Shown here: piece after piece, positions 16,893 to 26,893 of the stretch
Layout: each line of letters starts with the position of its first letter
Numbering within the stretch: the stretch's first letter is position 1
Assembly (NCBI GenBank): GCA_025153775.1
Contig: JAOALC010000004.1
Span: forward strand, 1 to 64,000
Source of the DNA: SAR92 clade bacterium H231
Lineage (GTDB): Bacteria > Pseudomonadota > Gammaproteobacteria > Pseudomonadales > Porticoccaceae
DNA: 64,000 nucleotides
Direction: 5' to 3'
Program-made: the position numbers and the translations under genes
Notes under the pieces: generated by a model
Told to the model about the DNA's origin: nothing
Database searches by the model: none
Seen by the model: only the letters and a program-made list of their open reading frames with translations

Positions 16893-19754
16893 CTAGCCCT
16901 GGGCTTCCTGCAACTGGGCTTTCTCTAACAAGCCTAGCTGCTGTTTATCAAAGGATTTTTGTCGCGCCTGCCAGTTGGAGGGCTCGGTCACTTTGCTCAG
17001 CTGCACTGCAGTAACCTTGTACTCTGGGCAGTTGGTAGCCCAGTCACTGTTATCCGTAGTGATCACATTGGCACCGGATACCGGGTGATGGAAGGTGGTG
17101 TACACAACCCCAGGTTTTACTCGGTCGGTAACATTGGCGCGCAGCACTGTGTCCCCTACTCGGCTGTTTATACCTACCCAATCGCCATGGTTAATACCGC
17201 GCTCTTCAGCATCATGAGGGTGGATTTCCAGCAGGTCTTCGCCGTGCCATTCGCTGTTGTCTGTGCGTCTGGTTTGGGCGCCTACGTTGTACTGGGACAG
17301 AATACGACCAGTGGTTAGCAACAGCGGAAACTTGCGGTTGGCGCGCTCGGTGGTGGGCACATATTCGGTCATGGCAAAGAAGCCTTTACCGCGCACAAAT
17401 TCGTCGATATGCATAATCGGCGTGCCATCCGGGGTGTTGTCATTGCAGGGCCACTGGATACTGCCCAGTTGTTCTAATTTGTCGTAAGACACCCCATTAA
17501 AGGTCGGGGTTAGGCGCGCAATCTCATCCATAATCTCTGAGGGATGGTTGTAGTCCATCTCGCAGCCTAGAGCATTGGCTAAGGCCATGGTGCCTTCCCA
17601 ATCAGCTTTGCCGCTTAATGGTGGCATGGCTTTGCGCACTCGGGAGATTCTTCGCTCGGCATTGGTAAAGGTGCCATCTTTTTCTAGGAAAGAGGCACCG
17701 GGCAAAAATACATGGGCAAATTTGGCGGTTTCGTTAAGGAAGATATCCTGCACCACCAAGCATTCGATTGAGCGCAATGCGGCCTCTACATGCTGTGTAT
17801 TGGGGTCGGACTGGGCTATATCTTCGCCCTGGCAATAGAGGCCCTTAAAGTCGCCATCCAGTGCCGCATCAAACATATTGGGAATACGCAAACCAGGCTC
17901 ACTATCTAGGGTAACGCCCCACTCTCCTTCAAATAACTCGCGGGTGGCACTGTCGGAGATATGGCGATAGCCGGGCAGCTCATGGGGGAACGAACCCATA
18001 TCACAGGAGCCCTGCACATTATTTTGCCCCCGCAGCGGGTTTACGCCCACGCCGTCGCGACCAATATTGCCGGTCAGCATGGCCATGTTGGCAATACCCA
18101 TTACAGCGGTTGAGCCCTGGCTGTGCTCTGTTACACCCAGGCCATAGAAGATCGCGCCATTGCCGCCTGTGGCATAGAGCCGCGCCGCAGCACGCAGATC
18201 TGCAGCAGGTACGCCTGTGATGCTCTCGGTATTCTCTGGAGAATGACGCTCGTCACCAATAAAGGCCAACCACTTTTCAAATTCGGGTACGTCGCAACGC
18301 TCTTCAATATAGTCGCGCGCTTCCAGCCCCTCGTTTACAACAACATGGGCTAAGGCATTTAGCACAGTGACATTGGTGCCGGGGCGAACTGGCAGATGAT
18401 AGTCGGCGGTAATATGGGGGGAGCTAACCAGCTCAATTTTGCGCGGATCAATCACAATTAATTTGGCACCTTCACGGAGGCGACGCTTAAGTCGCGAACC
18501 AAATACCGGGTGGGCTTCGGTGGGGTTGGCCCCCATCACTACAACCACATCGGCATCGGCCACTGAGGCAAAGGTTTGGGTACCGGCAGATTCACCCAGG
18601 GTGGTTTTTAAACCAAAACCAGTGGGGGAATGGCAAACCCGAGCGCAGGTATCTACGTTGTTATTGCCAAAGCCAGCACGCACCATTTTTTGCACCAGAT
18701 AGACTTCTTCGTTGGTGCATCTGGACGAAGAAATAGCACCTATGCTGGTACGGCCATACTGGCTTTGAATATCTTTAAAACGTTTAGCGGTATAAGTCAC
18801 CGCCTCTTCCCAGGACACTTCTTTCCATGGGTCGTCGATACTGTCGCGAATCATGGGTACTGTAATACGGTCTTTATGAGTGGCGTAACCAAAGGCAAAG
18901 CGGCCCTTAACACAGGCGTGGCCTTCGTTGGCCTTGCCGTCTTTGTAAGGTGTCATGCGCACTACCTGGTTGCCCTTCATTTCTGCTTTAAATGAACAGC
19001 CAACACCACAGTAGGCACAGGTAGTGGTAACAGAGTGCTCAGGTTTACCAGCTTCGATAATGCTCTTTTCAGTGAGGGTTGCCGTTGGGCAGGCATTGAC
19101 ACAGGCACCACAGGAGACACATTCGGAATCCATAAAGTCTTCGGCCTGACTGGCGCTGACTTTGGATTCAAAACCGCGGCCATCAATGGTCAGGGCAAAG
19201 GTGCCCTGCACTTCTTCACAGGCGCGCACGCAGCGTGAGCAAACAATGCACTTGGATGGATCGAAAGTGAAATAGGGGTTGGACTCGTCTTTCTCAGCCA
19301 CCAGATGGTTCTCGCCTTCAAAGCCGTAGCGCACTGAGCGCAGGCCCAGTTCACCGGCGGTGTCCTGCAGTTCGCAGTCGCCATTGGTTGGGCAGGTCAG
19401 ACAGTCCAGCGGATGATCGGAGATATACAGCTCCATCACATTGCGGCGCAGCTTGGCAATTTCATCGGACTGGGTTTTGACTTCCATGCCCGCTTCTACG
19501 GTGGTAGTGCAGGAGGCGGGGAAACCGCGACGGCCTTCAATCTCAACCAGACAGACTCGGCAAGAGCCAAAGGATTTAAGCTGATCTGTGGCACAGAGGC
19601 GTGGAATTTTGACACCGCTCTCGGCGGCGGCGCGCATCACCGAGGTGCCCTCTGGCACTGTGACTTCAACGCCATCAACACTCAGGGTTACCAGCTCGGT
19701 GCTGGTGCTTTTTGGGGTACCGTAATCTGCTTGGGGTTCGTAGAATTCCAACAT
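16893..19754 (-). CDS. fdsA: NAD-dependent formate dehydrogenase catalytic alpha subunit
   Basis: A 953-residue molybdenum/tungsten-bis-PGD oxidoreductase. The N-terminal NuoG-like part has a [2Fe-2S] domain (CATDQLKSFGSCRVC), a His-Cys cluster region (CLTCPTNGDC) and two ferredoxin-like [4Fe-4S] sets (CIVCSRCVRAC; CVSCGACVNACP). The catalytic part opens with CAYCGVGCSF and carries the active-site Cys in ARVCHSP, so it is a cysteine, not a selenocysteine, enzyme. It oxidises formate to CO2. Start at 19754 has GGAGATAACTG upstream and follows the fdsB stop by one base; an in-frame extension to 19811 lies inside fdsB. Confidence 0.95.
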   Translation of the reverse strand: MLEFYEPQADYGTPKSTSTELVTLSVDGVEVTVPEGTSVMRAAAESGVKIPRLCATDQLKSFGSCRVCLVEIEGRRGFPASCTTTVEAGMEVKTQSDEIAKLRRNVMELYISDHPLDCLTCPTNGDCELQDTAGELGLRSVRYGFEGENHLVAEKDESNPYFTFDPSKCIVCSRCVRACEEVQGTFALTIDGRGFESKVSASQAEDFMDSECVSCGACVNACPTATLTEKSIIEAGKPEHSVTTTCAYCGVGCSFKAEMKGNQVVRMTPYKDGKANEGHACVKGRFAFGYATHKDRITVPMIRDSIDDPWKEVSWEEAVTYTAKRFKDIQSQYGRTSIGAISSSRCTNEEVYLVQKMVRAGFGNNNVDTCARVCHSPTGFGLKTTLGESAGTQTFASVADADVVVVMGANPTEAHPVFGSRLKRRLREGAKLIVIDPRKIELVSSPHITADYHLPVRPGTNVTVLNALAHVVVNEGLEARDYIEERCDVPEFEKWLAFIGDERHSPENTESITGVPAADLRAAARLYATGGNGAIFYGLGVTEHSQGSTAVMGIANMAMLTGNIGRDGVGVNPLRGQNNVQGSCDMGSFPHELPGYRHISDSATRELFEGEWGVTLDSEPGLRIPNMFDAALDGDFKGLYCQGEDIAQSDPNTQHVEAALRSIECLVVQDIFLNETAKFAHVFLPGASFLEKDGTFTNAERRISRVRKAMPPLSGKADWEGTMALANALGCEMDYNHPSEIMDEIARLTPTFNGVSYDKLEQLGSIQWPCNDNTPDGTPIMHIDEFVRGKGFFAMTEYVPTTERANRKFPLLLTTGRILSQYNVGAQTRRTDNSEWHGEDLLEIHPHDAEERGINHGDWVGINSRVGDTVLRANVTDRVKPGVVYTTFHHPVSGANVITTDNSDWATNCPEYKVTAVQLSKVTEPSNWQARQKSFDKQQLGLLEKAQLQEAQG

Positions 19755-19755
19755 A

Positions 19756-21306
19756 TCAGTTATCTCCTCTACCTTGGCCGGTAAAGTCACTCGGAAAATG
19801 TGCCAGTGCACTGCGCACTGGGAATGGTGTCATGCCGCCCATGGCGCAGAGAGAGCCCATTTCCATGGTGTCGCAAAGCTCATGCAACAAAATTAAATTA
19901 TTCTCGCGATTTTCATTGGCGACAATTCGGTCGATCACTTCAACGCCGCGCACCGAGCCGATTCTGCAAGGTGTGCATTTACCGCAGGATTCCACTACGC
20001 AGAACTCCATGGCAAAGCGGGCCTGGGCAGCCATATCAGCGGTGTCATCAAACACCACTATACCGCCATGACCAATCATGGCTTTTATTGCAGCAAAGGC
20101 CTCATAATCCATAGGTGTATCCCATTGGGATTCAGGCAAGAATGCCCCCAAGGGCCCGCCCACCTGAATGGCGCGAATGGGACGACCGCTGTAGGTGCCC
20201 TGCCCGTACTCTTCCACCACTTCGCGCAGTGTTACACCAAAGGCTAACTCAATTAGGCCGCCACGTTTAATATTGCCCGCCAGCTGAATGGCTAATGTGC
20301 CGCGAGAGCGACCCATGCCAAAGTTTTGATAGGTCTCTGCGCCCTGCTCCAAAATAGTTGAGATGGCTGCCAGGGTCAGTACATTGTTGACCACGGTGGG
20401 CTTGCCAAAGAGGCCTTCGATTGCAGGCAGCGGAGGCTTGGCGCGAACCATGCCACGCTTGCCCTCAAGGCTCTCTAGCAATGAGGTCTCTTCACCGCAG
20501 ATATAGGCACCGGCACCTAGGCGCACTTCCAAATGGAAGGCTTTGCCGGAACCCTGAATATTGTCGCCCAAGAAATTGGCTGCTTCCGCTCGTTCAATCG
20601 CAATATCTAACAGCTTATGGGCCACTGGATACTCTGAACGCAGATAGATATAACCCTGAGTGGCACCCACGGCCAAACCAGCGATAGCCATGCCTTCGAT
20701 CAGCTGGTAAGGATCAGATTCCATCACCAGACGGTCGGCAAAGGTGCCGGAATCGCCTTCATCTGCATTGCAGACAATGTATTTTTGACAGGGCTCTTTA
20801 TCCGCCGCAGCGCTGCCCCCAGCATCATGCACAGTCTGCCATTTGATACCGGCGGGAAAGGCTGCGCCACCGCGGCCGCGCAGGCCAGAGTCTTTTACCT
20901 GATCTACAATCTGCTGACCGGTCATGGCCAGGGCAGTTTTTAAGCCTTTAAAGCCATTAAGGGCCTGATAGTTATCGAGACAGACTGGATCACCCAGCCC
21001 GGCACGAGCATAGGTCAGGCGCTGTTGGCTGGCTAGATAGTCAATTTGCTCAACCTGACCCAGATACAGATCATGGCTGCTGGCATCGGCCTCGAGGGCA
21101 TCTAGAATGCTCGGGATATCTTTGCTGGATACCGGGCCAAAACCTATACGGCCTGCATCTGTATCCACTTCCAGCAACGGCTCCAACCAGAACATGCCGC
21201 GGGAACCATTGCGCACCGGCTCTATGCCAGCGGCCTGCAGTGCATGGGCTGCAGCTTCGGCGCCACAGGCCAGTGCAGTGGTGTCTTGGGGAATATAAAA
21301 TTTCAT
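19756..21306 (-). CDS. fdsB: NAD-dependent formate dehydrogenase beta subunit
   Basis: A 516-residue NuoF-like flavoprotein. GLRGRGGAAFPAGIKW and YLRSEYP-type blocks mark the FMN/NADH fold, CGEETSLLESLEGKRG is conserved, and ESCGKCTPCRIG holds the [4Fe-4S] cluster. A thioredoxin-like N-terminal part precedes these. It takes electrons from FdsA and reduces NAD+. It overlaps fdsG by 4 nt and is nearly contiguous with fdsA. Confidence 0.94.
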   Translation of the reverse strand: MKFYIPQDTTALACGAEAAAHALQAAGIEPVRNGSRGMFWLEPLLEVDTDAGRIGFGPVSSKDIPSILDALEADASSHDLYLGQVEQIDYLASQQRLTYARAGLGDPVCLDNYQALNGFKGLKTALAMTGQQIVDQVKDSGLRGRGGAAFPAGIKWQTVHDAGGSAAADKEPCQKYIVCNADEGDSGTFADRLVMESDPYQLIEGMAIAGLAVGATQGYIYLRSEYPVAHKLLDIAIERAEAANFLGDNIQGSGKAFHLEVRLGAGAYICGEETSLLESLEGKRGMVRAKPPLPAIEGLFGKPTVVNNVLTLAAISTILEQGAETYQNFGMGRSRGTLAIQLAGNIKRGGLIELAFGVTLREVVEEYGQGTYSGRPIRAIQVGGPLGAFLPESQWDTPMDYEAFAAIKAMIGHGGIVVFDDTADMAAQARFAMEFCVVESCGKCTPCRIGSVRGVEVIDRIVANENRENNLILLHELCDTMEMGSLCAMGGMTPFPVRSALAHFPSDFTGQGRGDN

Positions 21307-21779
21307 TGCGAGGCCCCCAGCTTAGCTACCAGCTCATCAAAGCGTGCGGCATCTACCCGCGCCACAATATCGTCATTGATTCGCACCGAGGGTGAACAGG
21401 CACAGTTGCCCAGACAGTAAACCGGCTCCAGAGTGATGCTGCCATCGGCGGTAGTCTCGTGGTAGTCGATGCCCAGGGCCTGTTTAGCATGGGCTTCAAG
21501 CTGGCGCGACCCCATAGACTGACAGGCTTCAGCACGGCAGATCTGCACTGTATTGCGGCCTACAGAATGGGTTTTAAAATCGTGGTAAAAACTGATAACG
21601 CCGTGAACTTCGGCGCGGGAGAGATTCAGGCCAGTGGCAATTGCAGGCACTGTGGACTCTGGAACATAGCCCAACTCCCCCTGAATGGCATGCAATAACG
21701 GTAAAAGTCCGCCGGGCACGGCTTGATATTGGGTCACAAGATGACTGATGTCAGCGATATTTTGAGCGCTTGTTTCCAC
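21303..21779 (-). CDS. fdsG: NAD-dependent formate dehydrogenase gamma subunit
   Basis: A 158-residue NuoE-like protein with a thioredoxin-fold [2Fe-2S] site: the four cysteines lie in ICRAEACQS and YCLGNCACSP. It opens the fdsGBA-fdhD-fdsD unit. A 146-bp gap separates it from the upstream fghA gene on the same strand and holds a 9-of-10-base direct repeat (GAGCGACTCT at 21801, AAGCGACTCT at 21891), a possible regulator site. Confidence 0.93.
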   Translation of the reverse strand: METSAQNIADISHLVTQYQAVPGGLLPLLHAIQGELGYVPESTVPAIATGLNLSRAEVHGVISFYHDFKTHSVGRNTVQICRAEACQSMGSRQLEAHAKQALGIDYHETTADGSITLEPVYCLGNCACSPSVRINDDIVARVDAARFDELVAKLGASQ

Positions 21780-21925
21780 GTCTATTTAACTCCTATTGCT
21801 GAGCGACTCTACTACCCTACCCCTAAGGACGCAAAGCCAACTCCAGTAGCGGCGCAGTCTATCACCTTAAACCCACTGATTTCGGGCCCTAAGCGACTCT
21901 TATTTATCTAATAAGGACCACTACT

Positions 21926-22789
21926 CTATGCCTTGCTAGCCCCCAGTGCGCGGGCATGAAACGCCATATGTTCCCCTATAAACGTAGCAATAAAAAAGTA
22001 ACTGTGGTCGTATTCTGGTTGCATACGAATATCCATGGGGAAGCCGGCGTGTTTTGCGGCTTCTATTAGCAGCGGGGTCTTAAGTTGCTCGTCAAGAAAG
22101 TTATCTGCCTCACCCTGGTCTACCAGCACCGGCAGATGCTCTGAGGCCTCAGCAACCAGAGCCACGGTGTCGTACTGGGCCCAGCTATCTCTGTCTGCAC
22201 CCAGATAGTTGCCCAGGGTTTTATGCCCCCAGGGGCAATTTAATGGCGAACAGATCGGCGAGAAGGCTGACACAGATTTAAACTGGCCCGGGTTTTTTAA
22301 AGCAATGCTCAGGGCCCCATGGCCTCCCATGCTGTGTCCGGAGACAGCTGCGCGCTGGCCATCCACGGGGAACTGGGCATTAATCAACGCCGGCAACTCA
22401 TCCACCACATAGGAATACATCTGATAATGCTCGGCCCAGGGCTGCTGGGTGGCATTGACATAGAACCCGGCGCCCAGACCCATATCGTAGGCAGCATCCG
22501 GGTCATCCGCCACGCCCTCACCTCTGGGGCTGGTATCTGGGCAGACTACGGCAATGCCATGCTCAGCGGCATGCTGCTGAGCACCGGCTTTTTGCACAAA
22601 GTTCTCGTCGGTGCAGGTTAGGCCAGATAGCCAGTACAGCACAGGCACTGGACCCTGGTTGGCCTGAGGTGGCAGGTAAATTGAGAATGTCATCTCGCAG
22701 TTAAGCACCGCAGACTGATGCTTATAGCGCAGCTGTTGGCCACCAAAACTCTGGTTGGCGCCTATCTGCTCTGGGGCTTGATGGGCCAT
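21926..22789 (-). CDS. fghA: S-formylglutathione hydrolase
   Basis: A 287-residue esterase D-type enzyme. SGHSMGGHGAL carries the nucleophile Ser, DQGEADNFL the acid and YDHSYFF the His; LTCTDENF supplies the family cysteine. It releases formate and glutathione from S-formylglutathione. It follows adhC by 13 bp, so both steps of glutathione-dependent formaldehyde oxidation are co-transcribed, and formate feeds the fds genes next door. Confidence 0.94.
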   Translation of the reverse strand: MAHQAPEQIGANQSFGGQQLRYKHQSAVLNCEMTFSIYLPPQANQGPVPVLYWLSGLTCTDENFVQKAGAQQHAAEHGIAVVCPDTSPRGEGVADDPDAAYDMGLGAGFYVNATQQPWAEHYQMYSYVVDELPALINAQFPVDGQRAAVSGHSMGGHGALSIALKNPGQFKSVSAFSPICSPLNCPWGHKTLGNYLGADRDSWAQYDTVALVAEASEHLPVLVDQGEADNFLDEQLKTPLLIEAAKHAGFPMDIRMQPEYDHSYFFIATFIGEHMAFHARALGASKA

Positions 22790-22802
22790 TTAAAACTCCC
22801 CC

Positions 22803-23909
22803 TTAAAATTCAACAACGGAACGAATACTCTCGCCCGCATGCATTAAATCAAAGGCCTTGTTGATATCTTCCAGGGGCATCTTATGGGTAATTAGGTCAT
22901 CAATATTGATCTTGCCATCCATATACCAGTCAACAATCTTGGGTACATCGGTGCGGCCGCGGGCGCCACCAAAGGCGGTACCGCGCCAGGAACGGCCTGT
23001 CACTAGCTGGAATGGTCTGGTGGCAATCTCTTTGCCAGCGCCGGCCACACCCACAATACAGCTCTCGCCCCAGCCTTTGTGACAGCATTCCAGTGCCTGA
23101 CGCATAACATCTACATTGCCAATGCATTCAAAGCTGTAATCCACACCGCCGCCGGTCATCTGAATAATATGGTCGACCACATTGTCCACTTCTCGCGGGT
23201 TGATAAAGTCGGTCATGCCAAACTGTTTGCCCAGAGCGGCGCGGGCTGGGTTGAGGTCGATACCAATAATGCGCGTGGCGCCCACCATTTTAGCGCCCTG
23301 AATTACATTGAGACCAATACCACCCAGACCAAATACAGCCACTGTGGAACCTGCCTCTACCTTCATGGTGAAGGCAACTGCGCCAATGCCAGTGGTTACA
23401 CCACAGCCGATATAGCAAATCTTGTCGAAGGGCGCATCTTCGCGCACCTTGGCCAGACTGATCTCTGGCAACACTGTGTAGTTGGAGAACGTGGAGCAAC
23501 CCATATAGTGCAGTATGGGCTTGCCTTCAAAAGAGAATCTGCTGGTGCCGTCGGGCATTACGCCCTGCCCCTGAGTGGCGCGAACTGCCTGACAGAGGTT
23601 GGTTTTGGGGTTGAGGCAGAAATCACATTCACGACATTCCGCTGTATACAGCGGGATTACATGGTCGCCAGGCTTCAGATTTTTAACGCCCGGCCCTACA
23701 TCGACCACTACACCTGCGCCCTCATGGCCCAGAATCGCCGGGAATGCACCCTCAGGGTCATCACCAGACAGGGTAAACGCGTCCGTATGGCAAACCCCTG
23801 TAGCTTTAATCTCTACCAAGACTTCTCCAGCTCTTGGGCCATCGAGATCGACCTCCACAATTTCTAAGGGCTTTCCTGCTCCAAATGCAACGGCGGCTCT
23901 GGTCTTCAT
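22803..23909 (-). CDS. adhC: S-(hydroxymethyl)glutathione dehydrogenase (class III alcohol dehydrogenase)
   Basis: A 368-residue zinc alcohol dehydrogenase. Catalytic zinc ligands: VCHTD and GHEGAG; structural zinc: [31 protein letters not shown] is the NAD-binding loop, and the C-terminal [20 protein letters not shown] is typical of class III. It oxidises S-hydroxymethylglutathione formed from formaldehyde. The family starts at MKTRAAV, so ATG 23909 is used; a frame extension to 24062 would overlap the divergent promoter. Confidence 0.95.
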   Translation of the reverse strand: MKTRAAVAFGAGKPLEIVEVDLDGPRAGEVLVEIKATGVCHTDAFTLSGDDPEGAFPAILGHEGAGVVVDVGPGVKNLKPGDHVIPLYTAECRECDFCLNPKTNLCQAVRATQGQGVMPDGTSRFSFEGKPILHYMGCSTFSNYTVLPEISLAKVREDAPFDKICYIGCGVTTGIGAVAFTMKVEAGSTVAVFGLGGIGLNVIQGAKMVGATRIIGIDLNPARAALGKQFGMTDFINPREVDNVVDHIIQMTGGGVDYSFECIGNVDVMRQALECCHKGWGESCIVGVAGAGKEIATRPFQLVTGRSWRGTAFGGARGRTDVPKIVDWYMDGKINIDDLITHKMPLEDINKAFDLMHAGESIRSVVEF

Positions 23910-23983
23910 ACTCTGATTCCTCTTATAAATAATATCTTGGCGATTATTGTTATGAGTTAGTTGATTGCTGGTTGCCATACTAG

Positions 23984-24004
23984 GCCAAAACAGGCTATTT
24001 TGGC
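23984..24004. promoter_or_regulatory. Inverted repeat in the divergent adhC promoter region
   Basis: GCCAAAA (23984-23990) and TTTTGGC (23998-24004) flank a 7-nt centre in the 143-bp space between adhC and the divergent amidohydrolase. The position suits an operator for one or both genes. No regulator gene lies nearby. Confidence 0.35.
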
Positions 24005-24052
24005 TATTAGAAAGCGACCTGATAATAATAACTTTAACAGCTGGTGCGCCCA

Positions 24053-25792
24053 ATGAGACCAATAATAAAACTTGCCCTTTTGTGCCTATTAGTTAGCCCC
24101 ACAGGCTGGAGCTCTGAACCCCCAGGTGCGCCAAAGGCTATTGATAAGCTGGTGATCTACACCGCGAAAAAAATTATCACCATGGAACCCGCTCTGCCCG
24201 AAGCCACCGCAGTAGCAGTCGCTGAGGGAAAAATTGTCGCTGTGGGTAGCCTTGAGTCACTGGATAGCTGGATAAAACAAACTAATAGCCGCATTGACCG
24301 TCGCTTTGAAGGCAAAGTGATTATGCCTGGGTTTATTGATCCCCATGTGCATCCCAGTCTGCCGGCTGTACTCACTCAGTTTGCCTTTATTGCGCCAGAT
24401 GACTGGTCATTGCCCACCGGTGAGTTCCCCGGAGCCAAAACCCCAGAGGCCTATATTGAGCGCCTTAAACAGCTAGCCAATCAGCATACAGATAAGACCA
24501 TCCCCTTTATTGCCTGGGGCTATCACCCTCTATGGCATGGCACCCTATTTCGCGAGGAGTTAACAGAGCTCTTTCCCGACCAGCCGGTGATGCTGTGGCA
24601 TAGATCTTTCCATGAATTAATTGCCAATGATGCAGCCCTTAATCTGCTGGGAGTTACCGAGGCTGACTTAGTGGGCCACCCACTGACCAACTGGGCCAAG
24701 GGCCATTTCTATGAAAACGGCCTGTACGCCCTGATACCGAAAATGCCCTTTCTGTTTGACCCCGCGCGTTTTGGCAAAGGTATGCAAAACTTTATTCAGA
24801 TGGTACATCAGGGTGGTGTCACCACAGCTCTGGATATGGGCACTGGCGTGTTTGGTAACCCGGATGCCGAAATTAAACTTATCCGCCATACCGTCGAGAG
24901 CACCCAAGCCCCGGCGCGAGTGATTTTGACCCCAATTATTACCGACTTTATTGCCCGCAAGCAGACTATCGAGCAGGCGTTGCAGCAGGTGGATAAATGG
25001 CGCGACGAAAGTAGTCATCGGGTGATGTTTGATCGCCGCTTTAAGTTAATGATTGATGGCGCTATTTATAGTGGGCTGGCGCAATTTAAGTTCCCCGGCT
25101 ATATCGATGGCCACGAAGGCGTATGGATGGTCCCCCATAAGGTCACCGAGAAATGGGCTCAGGCTTTCTGGGACGCAGGCTATCAGATTCATGCCCATAC
25201 CAATGGCGACGGCAGTGCCGAGGTGTTGATTAATCTGCTTAAGACATTACAAAGCAATACACCCACCGCCGATCATCGCCTCTCGCTGGAACATTTTGCC
25301 TACACCACTGAAGATCAAAACCGCCAGCTGGCAGAATTAGGCGCTGTGGTTTCCGCCAATCCTTATTACCATTTTATTCTTAGCGATATCTACAGCGACC
25401 AATGGCTTGGCGCTGACCGCGGCAATCAGATGGTGCGGCTGGGGTCATTAGAGCGACTGGGTATGCCCTTTGCCTTTCACTCCGACAGCCCAATGGCACC
25501 GCTGGAGCCTTTAACCCTGGTCTCTGCGGCGGTTAACCGCGTTACTATCAATGGCAATCTAACTGGCAAAAATGAGCGAGTGAGCCTGGAGGCTGGCCTG
25601 CGTGCTATTACCATTGATGCGGCCTGGGTGATGGGTTGGGAAGACAAAATTGGTTCGATTCGCGCTGGCAAAAACGCCGACTTCACCATATTGGAAGCGG
25701 ACCCTTATCGAGTTGCCCCCAAGCGCATTAAAGATATCAAGATCTGGGGTACGGTATTTGAAGGCACGCCTGCACCGCTGTCGACCGACTAG
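24053..25792 (+). CDS. Exported metal-dependent amidohydrolase (YtcJ/amidohydrolase 3 type)
   Basis: A 579-residue protein starting with a short signal peptide ([19 protein letters not shown]). The amidohydrolase core shows GFIDPHVHP, a central catalytic Lys stretch [28 protein letters not shown] and a late FHSDSP, then the typical C-terminal [18 protein letters not shown]. The family hydrolyses N-substituted amides of unknown nature. I prefer ATG 24053 to a GTG three codons earlier. It is divergent from adhC and its stop overlaps the converging ureohydrolase gene by 4 nt. Substrate unknown. Confidence 0.86.
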   Translation: MRPIIKLALLCLLVSPTGWSSEPPGAPKAIDKLVIYTAKKIITMEPALPEATAVAVAEGKIVAVGSLESLDSWIKQTNSRIDRRFEGKVIMPGFIDPHVHPSLPAVLTQFAFIAPDDWSLPTGEFPGAKTPEAYIERLKQLANQHTDKTIPFIAWGYHPLWHGTLFREELTELFPDQPVMLWHRSFHELIANDAALNLLGVTEADLVGHPLTNWAKGHFYENGLYALIPKMPFLFDPARFGKGMQNFIQMVHQGGVTTALDMGTGVFGNPDAEIKLIRHTVESTQAPARVILTPIITDFIARKQTIEQALQQVDKWRDESSHRVMFDRRFKLMIDGAIYSGLAQFKFPGYIDGHEGVWMVPHKVTEKWAQAFWDAGYQIHAHTNGDGSAEVLINLLKTLQSNTPTADHRLSLEHFAYTTEDQNRQLAELGAVVSANPYYHFILSDIYSDQWLGADRGNQMVRLGSLERLGMPFAFHSDSPMAPLEPLTLVSAAVNRVTINGNLTGKNERVSLEAGLRAITIDAAWVMGWEDKIGSIRAGKNADFTILEADPYRVAPKRIKDIKIWGTVFEGTPAPLSTD

Positions 25793-26754
25793 TTTCGACG
25801 AATACAGCCGGGCAGGCTGCAGAGCATTTCAAATAGTAGATTAGCGGCCAATAGCGAGGTATTGCCGGTGGTATCGTAGGGGGGCGACACCTCCATCAGG
25901 TCGCAGCCCACCAGGTTGAGGCCATAGCAACCACGGATAATCTCCAACCCCTGAGAGGCGCTTAAGCCACCGGGCTCTGGTGTGCCGGTACCCGGTGCCA
26001 CTGAGGGGTCCAGGCCATCAATATCAAAGGTTAAATAAGTGGGGGTATCTGGCCCTATGGTGTCGCGAATTTGGTCCATCATAGGTGCCAGTGATCTGTA
26101 CCAGCATTCCTCGGCGGTAATCACTGTGGCGCCCTGCTCTCTGGACCAATCAAAATCATCAGCCGCATAACCTGTGGCTCTGAGTCCAATCTGGAACATT
26201 TTATTAGTTTCTATTAGGCCTTCTTCTATGGCACGGCGAAACACTGTGCCATGGGCAATTTTTTCACCGAACATTTCATCATTGATATCGGCATGGGCAT
26301 CCACATGAACCAGTGCCACTGGGCCATGCACCTTGGCCAGGGACCTCAGTACCGGCAGGCTGCAGGTATGGTCGCCACCCACGGAGATGGGTTTGGCACC
26401 GGCGGCTAAGACCGCATCAACTGCAGCTTCAATAGCATCGACCGTCTTTAACAGGTTGTAGGGATTAACCGCCACATCGCCAATATCCGCCACTTGAAAG
26501 GAGTCGAATGGCGCGGCCCTGGTAGCCATGCCGTAGGGGCGCACCAGCACAGACTCTGTTCTGATCTCTCGGGGTCCAAATCTGGTGCCCGGGCGGTTGC
26601 TGGTGCCTATATCCACAGGCATGCCCAGCAGGGCAACATCCAAACCTGTGGCATCCTGCTGAATAGGCAATCTAAAGAAACTCGCCTGGCCAGCAAATCT
26701 TGGCATCTGGTTGCCGCCCAGAGGTTGATTATTAGTATTTGCTCTATCAGTCAT
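25789..26754 (-). CDS. Agmatinase/ureohydrolase family enzyme
   Basis: A 321-residue arginase-superfamily enzyme with the complete binuclear manganese site: SVGGDHT, HVDAHADI and FDIDGLDPS. The overall layout fits agmatinase, guanidinobutyrase or guanidinopropionase, which remove urea from a guanidino compound. TSNRPGTRFGP near residues 51-61 is typical for the group. No arginine decarboxylase or urease gene is in the window, so the exact substrate is open. It is transcribed away from the MAPEG gene; a 139-bp gap holds TTGTTA/TAACAA arms (26847-26874) that may bind a regulator. Confidence 0.87.
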   Translation of the reverse strand: MTDRANTNNQPLGGNQMPRFAGQASFFRLPIQQDATGLDVALLGMPVDIGTSNRPGTRFGPREIRTESVLVRPYGMATRAAPFDSFQVADIGDVAVNPYNLLKTVDAIEAAVDAVLAAGAKPISVGGDHTCSLPVLRSLAKVHGPVALVHVDAHADINDEMFGEKIAHGTVFRRAIEEGLIETNKMFQIGLRATGYAADDFDWSREQGATVITAEECWYRSLAPMMDQIRDTIGPDTPTYLTFDIDGLDPSVAPGTGTPEPGGLSASQGLEIIRGCYGLNLVGCDLMEVSPPYDTTGNTSLLAANLLFEMLCSLPGCIRRN

Positions 26755-26893
26755 GGTTATCTCTCTAAGTCCTATTTGAGCCGAAGTCTAACACTGCTAT
26801 AAATAGTTTAAAGATACGCCAAAAGGGTACGACAGAGGTAAATTTGTTGTTAAGCTAGGGCGATCCCCTAACAATAATAAAAAGGATACCCCG

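Noticed and set aside
16491-16928. 145-codon plus-strand frame over fdhD
   Set aside because: Antisense shadow of a confident gene, no motifs and no plausible start signal.
16893-19754. Selenocysteine formate dehydrogenase
   Set aside because: No in-frame TGA; the active-site position is Cys in ARVCHSP.
23079-23867. Long open frame (262 codons) on the plus strand inside adhC
   Set aside because: It is antisense to a fully conserved alcohol dehydrogenase, has low-complexity His/Ala-rich translation, no ribosome site and no family motif.
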